Source: SVTX01 sp045132775
Lineage (GTDB): Bacteria; Bacillota; Clostridia; Oscillospirales; CAG-272
Assembly: GCA_045132775.1 (NCBI GenBank)
Contig: JBGUSX010000053.1
Coordinates: 1 to 9,255, forward strand
Reading direction: 5' to 3'
Length of the DNA: 9,255 nt
The stretch's first letter is position 1, and each line of letters begins with the position of its first letter. Both the position numbers and the translations under genes were made by a program. Positions 1-7,400 of the stretch are shown one piece after another. A model generated the notes under the pieces. That model searched no databases. It saw only the letters and a program-made list of their open reading frames with translations, and was not told the DNA's origin.

Positions 1-25
1 CCTTGAAAAAGCGACCTCCTCATCC

Positions 26-139
26 ACCACTTCGTGGTCCCCCGTAAAGCGCGTTTTGCTTGCAAAAGGTGCTACGAGGGCTCGCCCGAGTTGTTCTCCG
101 CTGGGGAAGGCTTAACACACCGCCAAATCAAAATTTGAA
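26..139. repeat. Second copy of the MITE-like intergenic repeat
   Basis: Positions 36-112 match 4281-4357 at 76 of 77 positions in the same orientation. The right arm continues into TTAACACACCG and CAAATCAAAATTTGAA, the reverse complement of the left-arm motif of the copy at 4232. Before the core, ACCACTTCGTGGT (26-38) forms a small hairpin and replaces the left arm seen in the other copy, so this copy has a different or truncated left end. Nothing coding is seen in 1-201. Confidence 0.75.
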
Positions 140-143
140 AAGC

Positions 144-174
144 AAAAAGCCGCGGCTCGAAATAGCCGCGGCTT
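144..174 (-). terminator. Intrinsic terminator after the broken lipoprotein gene
   Basis: An 11-bp stem (147-157 with 164-174, containing AGCCGCGGCT) closes a 6-base loop. On the minus strand a run of five T residues (144-148) overlaps its distal edge, followed by GCTTTTC. It begins 27 bases beyond the stop codon at 202. Each arm is itself palindromic, so alternative folding is possible. Confidence 0.85.
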
Positions 175-201
175 GAATTTATTATTTAACTATGAATCCG
201 C

Positions 202-2739
202 TCACTCTGCCAAGATATTCTTGACAGTGTGATCCGTCGCGCTTTCCGACCACTCGTAGCTCTCACCGACTATGTCCTTGAGATCATCAAGGCTGTCGCA
301 GAATCCGATATAGGAAATATCCATATAGTCGTCCGCCTGCGCGCCCGCCTGATTTGTCGAGAAGGGTCTTATCTGGAGATATCTTACGTAATATACTCCC
401 TCTTCTGCGACAAAGTATTCCGCAGCCTCTTTCACTCTTGTCGAGAGATCGATGACAACAGTATGCCACTCACCGTCCTCGCTCGCCTTGATATACACAT
501 TTGAGCTCTCGGTAAGCGCATTCTTTTTTGTCGATACAAAGAACTTCAGCTGATCCTGACCGAGTCCGTTCTGACCGATGCGGAACTTGATGACCATATA
601 CTGACCGACGTAGGTATTCACGTCACCGTTTATCAGCGTAAATCCGTTCCAGCCGTCAGGACCGACCTTTGCGTTGTCCAATCGCATGAAAGGAACACCG
701 CCCTCAACGAGATATTCTCTGTCAAAGGTTCCGTAAGGCGAGCCCCCGCTTGTAAGCGTTTCAGCAGAGAAAAATCCGCCAAGAGCCTCCGCCTTGATGC
801 CGTAATCCGCCATCTTCTCGCCGCAAGCCGCGCAAACAGATACGTAATTGCCGTTTTCATCGACGCTCGAGACTGCTTTGTGGTCTGCACAGGACTGATC
901 CTTGGAGCTGACGATACCGTAATCACCCGATGTGCTCGCGATCTTGACCATAGCAAGCTCGTCGCCGTACATTTCGCGGATATTATCCCAGCTCTCCACG
1001 AATCCAACGTAGGAGACGTCAAGTGCAGTTGCAGCCGCGAATATCGGGTCGAAATGGAAGTAGAACGTATCAAGGATATAGGTTCCTGTCTCGCTGTCCT
1101 TTACGTAATACTCAGGAATTACCTCTGTGAGATCGATAACGTAAACTCCCCACGCTCCCTCGGCAGTTGATCCCAATGGAATGTTGATTCCGACGTATCC
1201 CGTGGCGGTAGCATATTCATCACCCACCCGGAGCTCAGTTCCGTTTATGTTGACTGATCCCTCCTGTCCCGTCGTTGATACCGCAGTGGGCGAGTTCTTG
1301 CCCGTGGTACTCAGACACAGACGGAAAGGATGCGACGCATTGTTTGTACGCACTCTCATGATCAAATATCTCGAATTACCGATATCGATATTCTCCGCGT
1401 TTTTCAGAAGATCTCCGGTATTAGTGATGCGGTCACAGTCAGCCTGTGCCCTGAGCCAGAGTGCCTGAGCGATCTTATCAGTACCGACAAATCTTGCGTA
1501 TGCGAACGGATCCGCTCCCTCGTCAGCCTCTATCTTGTGAGAGCCTAGCTGATGATAGCTCAGAGGTTTATTTGCAAGCTTGTCAGCCGAGAAATAGCCC
1601 TTTGCTGCTGCAGGGATCGTAATCGTTTTGTTTATCGCACAGTGTGAGCAAGTCCATGTGTACGTAACGTTTCCGTTTCCGTCGTCTGTCGCGGTCTCGG
1701 TGATCGCGTGCTCGCTTGCGGGGGGAGGGGTGGGCGTTGTACCGCCCTGCTCTCCGCCGCCTTCGTTGCCGCCCTGAGAGCCTACCGCCCAGGACTTGCC
1801 GAGATCAACGTATGTTTCACCCTCCTCAAGAAGAGCATTTACGTCGTCAAGGCTGCTTGCAACCGCCATATAAGCTATATCAAATACGTAACCGCCGCTT
1901 GCTGTGATCATCGCGTAGAAGTTACCCGTAGCACCCACAGTGTAGCTTGAAAGCTCGGAAAGATCGATAACGACTACCGTCCAATCCTTGTGAATCTGAG
2001 TAAATCCTCGGTCGCCGAGGCTGACCTTCAGATCATTTCCAACGACACCGTTCGAGCTTATCTTAAGTCCGAGCGTACCGTCTGTCATATTCGCGCGGTA
2101 CTTCATCACAAGATACTGTCCCGCGGTAAAGGTCGCCTTGTCAGCCGCACCTGCGCCTGCGCCGCCCGTGATATTGAGGTGGTTTCCGCCGTTTCCTGAA
2201 TATCTGTTGTAAACGACTCCTGCCTCGTCATCGTAGAGGAACTTGTCAAGCTTGTGCTGGAAGCTGGTCATATTTTTGTAGCTTGAGAACCAGTTGATGC
2301 TCTCGGGCACCGTAAAGGTCTTGACGGTATTGCCGCAGCTCTCGCACTTGACCGTGTGAGTCGTTCCCTCGATGTTCTCAACGAGAGTGTGCGTGGAGCA
2401 GGAATGATCGGATGTGTTCTTCAAAGGACTTGTAGCAACGTCCACGCTCCACTCGTACTTGTCCTCCGCAACAATATTCTTAAGATCGTTAAGATCGTCA
2501 AAGAACGCGATATATTCAATATCGGTGTAATCGTCGGGCTGTGCGCCGGGCTGATTTGTCGAGAAGGGACGGATCTGGAGTGCCTTGATAAGATACTGTC
2601 CGTCAGCATTCGGAACCATGTATGTACCGGGATCCTGGATCCTAGTGCGAAGATCGATAACCACCGTATGCCACTGGTTATCCTCGCTGACCTTAAAGCT
2701 TATTTGCTGACCCTCGCTGACGACACCCTTCTGTGCCAA
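202..2739 (-). CDS. C-terminal part of the broken modular surface protein (half D, then C, E and D modules)
   Basis: This 845-residue frame has no signal peptide and only a TTG (2737-2739) as a possible first codon, with no ribosome site before it; a TAA lies four codons upstream (2749-2751). Its first residues already lie mid-domain: residues 1-~110 match the second half of module D (WHTVVIDL, IRPFSTNQ, DDYTDIEYI). Next come CESCG and module C (~146-310, with HLNITGG), a Gly-rich then Pro-rich linker (~320-342), CSHC and module E (~378-580), then CAACG and a complete module D (~650-830). The protein ends without an anchor, and a terminator follows. It overlaps the upstream frame by 47 bases, offset by +1. 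I read it as the detached 3' part of the gene starting at 4183 rather than as an independent gene, because a secreted-type protein without an export signal could not reach its place of action. Independent re-initiation cannot be excluded. Confidence 0.72.
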   Translation of the reverse strand: MAQKGVVSEGQQISFKVSEDNQWHTVVIDLRTRIQDPGTYMVPNADGQYLIKALQIRPFSTNQPGAQPDDYTDIEYIAFFDDLNDLKNIVAEDKYEWSVDVATSPLKNTSDHSCSTHTLVENIEGTTHTVKCESCGNTVKTFTVPESINWFSSYKNMTSFQHKLDKFLYDDEAGVVYNRYSGNGGNHLNITGGAGAGAADKATFTAGQYLVMKYRANMTDGTLGLKISSNGVVGNDLKVSLGDRGFTQIHKDWTVVVIDLSELSSYTVGATGNFYAMITASGGYVFDIAYMAVASSLDDVNALLEEGETYVDLGKSWAVGSQGGNEGGGEQGGTTPTPPPASEHAITETATDDGNGNVTYTWTCSHCAINKTITIPAAAKGYFSADKLANKPLSYHQLGSHKIEADEGADPFAYARFVGTDKIAQALWLRAQADCDRITNTGDLLKNAENIDIGNSRYLIMRVRTNNASHPFRLCLSTTGKNSPTAVSTTGQEGSVNINGTELRVGDEYATATGYVGINIPLGSTAEGAWGVYVIDLTEVIPEYYVKDSETGTYILDTFYFHFDPIFAAATALDVSYVGFVESWDNIREMYGDELAMVKIASTSGDYGIVSSKDQSCADHKAVSSVDENGNYVSVCAACGEKMADYGIKAEALGGFFSAETLTSGGSPYGTFDREYLVEGGVPFMRLDNAKVGPDGWNGFTLINGDVNTYVGQYMVIKFRIGQNGLGQDQLKFFVSTKKNALTESSNVYIKASEDGEWHTVVIDLSTRVKEAAEYFVAEEGVYYVRYLQIRPFSTNQAGAQADDYMDISYIGFCDSLDDLKDIVGESYEWSESATDHTVKNILAE

Positions 2740-4183
2740 TGTATTTATTTATCGCCGCGCCGTATTTGGAATGTCCGCAAAGACCGCACGCGTATGTGTA
2801 ATCACCGTTTTCATCAATAGTCTGACCGTAAGAGTGAGGCTCGTGATCTACCGCAACGAGACCGCACTGATGGCAATTCTCTGCAATGCTGTGTGTTCCG
2901 TCGTCGTTGATCGTGTACTTGTGAATGATCTCGTTTCCGTTTTCATCCACGCACTTTCCGGTCTCAACCTCGGGCTTTTCGTTGAGAATGTCATTGTAAA
3001 TAACGATATTCTTTTCGCCCTCGGTAAACGCCTTGGCATCCTCGAGAGTCTCGCACATCATAATGTACGCAACGTCAAAGCTCTCACCCGCGCCCGCGGT
3101 CGCGGTGAAGCGGAGATCTCCCAGGTAATACTCCCCGTTGAGCGCGTGATATCCGAACTGTTCGTCCTTGGTTATTCCCGTGGAGTTATTCTTGACAGGC
3201 TTAATGACCGCCGCTTTAGTCAAGTCGACGATGATCGACGTCCAGCCGGACTTAAGACCCGAGAATAAAAGTGCCTGTGCACCGTATACTCCAACCGACT
3301 TGACAGTTGCCGAGAAGGAGCTCTGCGATGCAGGGAGTCGAACCTTCATAACGAGGTATCTTCCCGAAGAATCGCCTACTTCTCCGTTAGAAGCAACTAT
3401 TACGGTCGAGCTTCCGCCGTTCGTACCCGAATAAGACGCGTAACCAACTCCTGCCTCGAATCCGAATCTACCCGTAAGCGCGCCGCTGACGTCGGTATAC
3501 GAGAGATCGCCCGCACTGTAGAACGCGTTGATCTCATAAGGCACCTCTTGCTCGTATGCCTTATATTTGCAAATAGTACATCTGAAGGAGTAAACGAGCA
3601 GGTCACCCTCATCAACGACTCTTTCTTCATATTCGTGATTTTGGGGACTACCTGCCGCCTTGCCGCAGTGCTCGCACTCGGGCTTCCAGTGACCGTCAAG
3701 ATTGTACGTATAGACGTGTTCACCCAAACATTCCGCGGGATTACCGCAGATCTTACAGGTGGGAACACCCTTTACCGATTTATACTGACAAGTTCCGTCG
3801 GGGCATCTCGGATTAGGTGCCTCTGTGGGCTCCTCTGTGGGCTCCTCCGTGGGTTCAGCCGTGGGCTCGTCAGTAGGCTCTGCCGTGGGCTCGTCAGTAG
3901 GCTCTGCCGTGGGCTCGTCAGTAGGCTCTGCCGTGGGCTCGTCAGTAGGCTCCGCCGTGGGCTCGTCAGTAGGCTCCGCCGTGGGCTCGTCAGTAGGCTC
4001 CGCCGTGGGCTCACCAGTAGGCTCTGCCGTGGGAGCAAGCGTCGGATCTTCCGTCGGATCCTCTGTCACATTACCGGTCGGAGCCTCTGTCTCGTCTGTT
4101 TCAAGCTCACAGGAAACAAGAGCAACGAGCGAACCGAGCAACAGTGCCGCTACAAGCAGTATGGAGATAAATCTTGTTTTCAT
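2693..4183 (-). CDS. N-terminal part of a second, broken modular surface lipoprotein
   Basis: The 496-aa reading frame starts at the ATG at 4183. Residues 1-25 are a lipoprotein signal peptide with lipobox LVSC (Cys25). Residues ~34-124 are a Pro-Thr-Glu linker with 8-residue repeats. Residues ~127-205 are the same Cys-rich module as in the neighbouring large lipoprotein, with CPDGTC, CKICG, HWKPECEHCGKAAG and QNHEYEER shared almost word for word. Residues ~218-385 are module A, with YLVMKVRLP, WTSIIVDL and DVAYIMM. Two CxxC pairs (437-440, 466-469) then lead into the first residues of module B (AAINKY), after which the frame reads 15 residues with no counterpart and stops. The true product was probably much longer and continued into the 202-2739 frame. 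A TTG at 4216, in frame and with GGAGG six bases upstream, is a credible alternative start that would add 11 residues. Surface binding is inferred. Confidence 0.78.
   Translation of the reverse strand: MKTRFISILLVAALLLGSLVALVSCELETDETEAPTGNVTEDPTEDPTLAPTAEPTGEPTAEPTDEPTAEPTDEPTAEPTDEPTAEPTDEPTAEPTDEPTAEPTDEPTAEPTEEPTEEPTEAPNPRCPDGTCQYKSVKGVPTCKICGNPAECLGEHVYTYNLDGHWKPECEHCGKAAGSPQNHEYEERVVDEGDLLVYSFRCTICKYKAYEQEVPYEINAFYSAGDLSYTDVSGALTGRFGFEAGVGYASYSGTNGGSSTVIVASNGEVGDSSGRYLVMKVRLPASQSSFSATVKSVGVYGAQALLFSGLKSGWTSIIVDLTKAAVIKPVKNNSTGITKDEQFGYHALNGEYYLGDLRFTATAGAGESFDVAYIMMCETLEDAKAFTEGEKNIVIYNDILNEKPEVETGKCVDENGNEIIHKYTINDDGTHSIAENCHQCGLVAVDHEPHSYGQTIDENGDYTYACGLCGHSKYGAAINKYIGTEGCRQRGSANKL
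2740..2752 (-). other. Deletion/frameshift junction within the second lipoprotein gene
   Basis: On the minus strand the sequence passes from codons for AAINKY, equivalent to the start of module B (DVNINRYY in the intact paralogue), directly into codons for N-T-L-A-Q-K-G, equivalent to mid-module D (SLASKG in the paralogue, NALTESS in the last D module). The frame changes by +1 here. The junction bases AAATAAATACA are AT-rich, as expected if a short microhomology joined the two ends. Confidence 0.65.
3861..4028. repeat. In-frame 24-bp tandem repeat, seven copies, encoding a Pro/Thr linker
   Basis: Units begin at 3861, 3885, 3909, 3933, 3957, 3981 and 4005. Six encode TDEPTAEP and the one nearest the N-terminus encodes TGEPTAEP. 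They vary only at a few bases, such as a T/C at one position, which indicates recent expansion. The linker sits in the same place as the 16-residue repeats of the paralogue but uses a different unit. Confidence 0.93.
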
Positions 4184-4220
4184 ATAAAACACACCCGCCG
4201 CAAACGACTTTTGCAAAAAA

Positions 4221-4227
4221 CACCTCC
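4221..4227 (-). promoter_or_regulatory. GGAGGTG ribosome-site-like sequence favouring a TTG start at 4216
   Basis: GGAGGTG on the minus strand places GGAGG six bases before an in-frame TTG (4214-4216), which would begin the protein 11 residues upstream of MKTRF. The ATG at 4183 has only a weak GGGTG about eight bases upstream. Either start keeps the hydrophobic signal and the LVSC lipobox. Confidence 0.45.
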
Positions 4228-4231
4228 GCAC

Positions 4232-4380
4232 CTTCAAATTTTGATTTTTCGGTCTGTTAAGCCTTCCCCAGCGGGGAAGGGGTCCCCCGTAAAGCGCGTT
4301 TTGCTTGCAAAAGGTGCTACGAGGGCTCGCCCGAGTTGTTCTCCGCTGGAGAAGGCTATTCGCCAAATTGCAATTTACAA
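4232..4380. repeat. MITE-like intergenic repeat element, complete-looking copy
   Basis: The left arm reads TTCAAATTTTGATTT then AGCCTTCCCCAGCGGGGAAGG (4260-4280). The right arm reads CCGCTGGAGAAGGCT, then the 12-bp palindrome AAATTGCAATTT (4365-4376). Read in reverse, the right arm repeats the left (AGCCTTCTCCAGCGGAGAA), so the element has imperfect terminal inverted repeats around an inner section with a TTTTGC-TT-GCAAAA hairpin. The 77-bp core 4281-4357 recurs at 36-112. No protein is encoded. It occupies most of the gap between the two lipoprotein genes. Confidence 0.75.
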
Positions 4381-4398
4381 TCATCCGCATCCCCCGAC

Positions 4399-4430
4399 AA
4401 AAAATGCGGCTCACGTTTCCGTGAGCCGCA
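4399..4430 (-). terminator. Intrinsic terminator after the large lipoprotein gene
   Basis: An 11-bp perfect stem (4405-4415 with 4420-4430, TGCGGCTCACG) closes a 4-base loop. On the minus strand it is followed by six T residues (4399-4404). It lies 16 bases downstream of the stop codon at 4447, separating the large gene from the next one. Confidence 0.92.
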
Positions 4431-4446
4431 AAGCCGGTTATTTAAC

Positions 4447-7400
4447 TTATTCTGTCTCTGTTTCGGTCGAAGCCGCGCTTCCATCGGCTGTGTTGACCAT
4501 CTCAAAGCTTCCCTCTGCAGACGTGATCTTTACGACCTCATCCTCATCAACAAGCTCGTCGATGTCAGCCCAATCGCCTTCAACGAACGCGATATACGAC
4601 ACGTCAACGTTTCCGCCGAAGTTCATAAAGAAGCTGTCGACGATATATTCCTCCGCTCCTTCCGCCTTAGCGTAAGCGTCGCCGTAAAGAGCCTTGATAT
4701 CAAGCACGAAGGTAGTCCATTTGCCGTCACCGGTACCCTGGGGTATTACGTACACACCCTTATATCCGGTAGTGGACCTGTACTCTCCGCCCGCAAGAAC
4801 ACCCTTAACGGTCTCTCCCGAAGCTTCGTCTACCCACTCTTCCTTCTCGCTGGTATATCCCTTGTAGTATCCCGACATATTCTCGGTAGCTACCTTAAGA
4901 GGAGAATTGTACTCCGTGGTAGACAGTGCCAACCAGAGATAACCCTTTTCCCCGCTTGTTTTTGCCTTTATAACGAGGTAATTCGAGTTTTCAACGCTTT
5001 CGGTGAAGTGCTGATCCGCGCCGCTGGAGTTTTTGCCGTCCATATCAGACAATGCCCTCTGCCAGATGATCTGGAGCATGTTTTTCGACTCGGCATAGTA
5101 AACACCGTCTTCACCTGCAAACGCGGTCGTACCGCCGTTCGGACCGTAATAGTTTTTAGCTCCGGTAGCGATCTCGTTTGCGGAATAGTATTTCTTTACG
5201 GATTCGGATATCGTGAACTCCTTATGAACCTTACCGCAAGACGAGCAAACGTACTTGTAAGTCACACCGTCCGTCATCTCACTGACTGAACAGGTCACGC
5301 AGGAATTGTCCTCTGTTCTGAGGATCGTGCTTGTCGATCTGTCTATCGACCACTCGTAAGTCTCGGTATCAACAACGTCCTTTATCTGCGACTTGTGCTC
5401 AAAGAACTTGATGTACGCGATATCCATATAGTCGTCAGCCTCAGCACCCTTCTGGTTGTTCGAGAAGGGACGGATAGCGAAATATCTGAGAGTGTAAGAG
5501 CCGTCAGATCCCTTGATCATGTATGTACCCTTGTCAGTTATGCAGTTGAGGATATCAACGACAACAACGCACCATTCTCCGCCCTCAACGACCTTAAATG
5601 AAACATCCTGACCTTTACTTGCAAGCGAACCCGTGGTTCCTGTGAAGATCATGAGCCACGTCTGATTAAGACCGTTAGCACCTATCCTGAACTTCATCGC
5701 AAAATAGCGTCCCTTTGCGGTCTTTGATCCGTTGAGGTAATTTATAGCCGCCCAGTTATCCTTGTTGACAGTCATATTGTTAATTCTGACAAAGCTTACG
5801 CCGCCCTCTTCCATTACCTTGATGTCGGAGGTTCCTGTCCTCTCGACAGGAGTCAAAAGCTTGTCGGGGCCAAACTCGGTGATCTCGTACACCTTGCCCT
5901 CCTCGGGCTCGTCGTCCTCGGGCTCCTCGGGCATGACCTCTGTGATCGTACCGCTCCAGCTCTCTCCAAGATCCTCAAGGACCTCGCCCTCTTCAAGAAG
6001 GAGAGCAGCCTCCTCGGGAGAATCAACGATAGCGATGTAAGCGACGTCAAAGATGTACGGCGAGTTGCCTACACCGAACATGATACCGATCTCCTGCTCG
6101 GAGCCCTTTGTAAAGCGCACTGCGGCATCTCCGACCGTATCAGGTATCTTGATAAGTGCTACCGACCAGTAGGAAAGACCTGCAACGCAGCTGCGCGATC
6201 CGATAGAGGAGTAGTAAGGCCTTGACGCATCGTTTTGACCGGGCTGTGCTCCAAAGTCCTTCGTAGCAATATTAAAGCTAAGCGATGCAGCTTGCATACG
6301 GTACTTGATCACGATGTATTCACCCGTTACGTACTTATCGGTAGTCCAGGTTCCCGCACCGGTGCCGCCGGTGATATTAAGATGGCTCGCCGCAGAACCC
6401 TCGTATCTGTTGTAGAGAACGTCGTTTTCCTCGTCGTAGAGGAACTTTGTAAGGCTTCCGGTTGCCCAATATTTGTTCATGACTCCGATGTCGGAATAGT
6501 AGTTTACTCCCTCAGGAACTGCAATTTCCTTGATGACGGTTCCGCAGACCGCACACTTGACCGTGTATCCTGTTTCAGTCTCAACGACCTCACCCGCATG
6601 TGCTGCGACACAGGATCTGTCCGCGGTTTTCACCAGAGTTCCCTGGTTACTTGCGGAAACGTTGACCACTGTCTCGTCGGAAACTATAGCCTTTACCTCG
6701 TCCCAATCGTCGACGAACGCCATATATTCGAAGTTGATATTTACGTCGGGCGTGTAATCGCTTCCGCCGATGCTACAATACATCGTGTAAACGGTATGGT
6801 TGCCGTCTTCGTTTGCCACCCAGGAGTTGGGAGCGAGCACGGAAAGATCCATAACGTACGTCGTCCACTGATCGTCACCGCCAAGACCGATCGGAACGTT
6901 GAAGTTCGTGGTTCTCGGGAACATTCCCTTGACCTCGCCTTTGTGCTTACCTTCAACCAATTCCGCCGCGCCGGTCGCAACGGTAAAGGTGTAATTCATT
7001 GACGATTTGTTGGTCTTAAGCTTGATCACGAAATATTTAGCTGTTCCGACCTCAAAGATCGAAGCCTTTTCAGTATCGTTTGAATCTGCAGTATTTCTCG
7101 GGAAGATGATCTGTGCAGTATTGCCCTGTCCCGAGAAGGAAACGTACTCAAATCCACCTTCTTCATCAACAAGAACACCGTTCTTTGTATTTCTGAAGTA
7201 GTTTGAGGCACCGGTATTCAACGCATGTGCGTCGTAATATCTGTTGATATTAACGTCACCGAACTTGGAATATCCGCAAGCAGAGCAAGCGTATGTGTAA
7301 TCACCGTTCTCAAGCTTGATCTGAGACATAGCGTGAGGCTCGTGATCGACCTTTTGGAGACCGCAGAGCAAGCAGGTTTCAAGAAGCGTGTGAGTTCCGT

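Larger units (their letters stand above)
202..4183 (-). pseudogene. Composite: second modular lipoprotein gene split by an internal deletion and +1 frame offset
   Basis: Read together, the two frames spell a paralogue of the large upstream lipoprotein with the order A, start of B, second half of D, C, E, D. The missing part (rest of B plus first half of D) corresponds to roughly 275 residues, about 0.8 kb, estimated by comparison with the intact neighbour. The two ends are also one base out of phase. No convincing promoter is seen upstream of 4183. This suggests a decayed duplicate, although an assembly collapse over repetitive sequence gives the same picture. Confidence 0.65.

Noticed and set aside
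2693..2751. Programmed ribosomal frameshift joining the two halves
   Set aside because: A +1 shift here would join the start of module B to the middle of module D, leaving neither fold complete, and no slippery site with a stimulatory structure is evident. A deletion or assembly error explains it better.
3861..4028. Short regularly spaced repeats suggestive of a CRISPR array
   Set aside because: The units are directly contiguous with no unique spacers, are a multiple of three bases, and encode a Pro-Thr-Glu linker in frame.
3548..4675. Long plus-strand open frame (375 residues) with RLCRGLVSRL-type repeats
   Set aside because: It is the antisense of the 24-bp linker repeats and of module A, and runs across the repeat element and a terminator. 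It has no signal or ribosome site and an Arg/Leu/Cys-rich composition typical of a shadow frame.
4336..5289. Plus-strand open frame of 317 residues
   Set aside because: It lies antisense to modules D-E of the intact lipoprotein and starts within the repeat element. No ribosome site or recognisable domain is seen.
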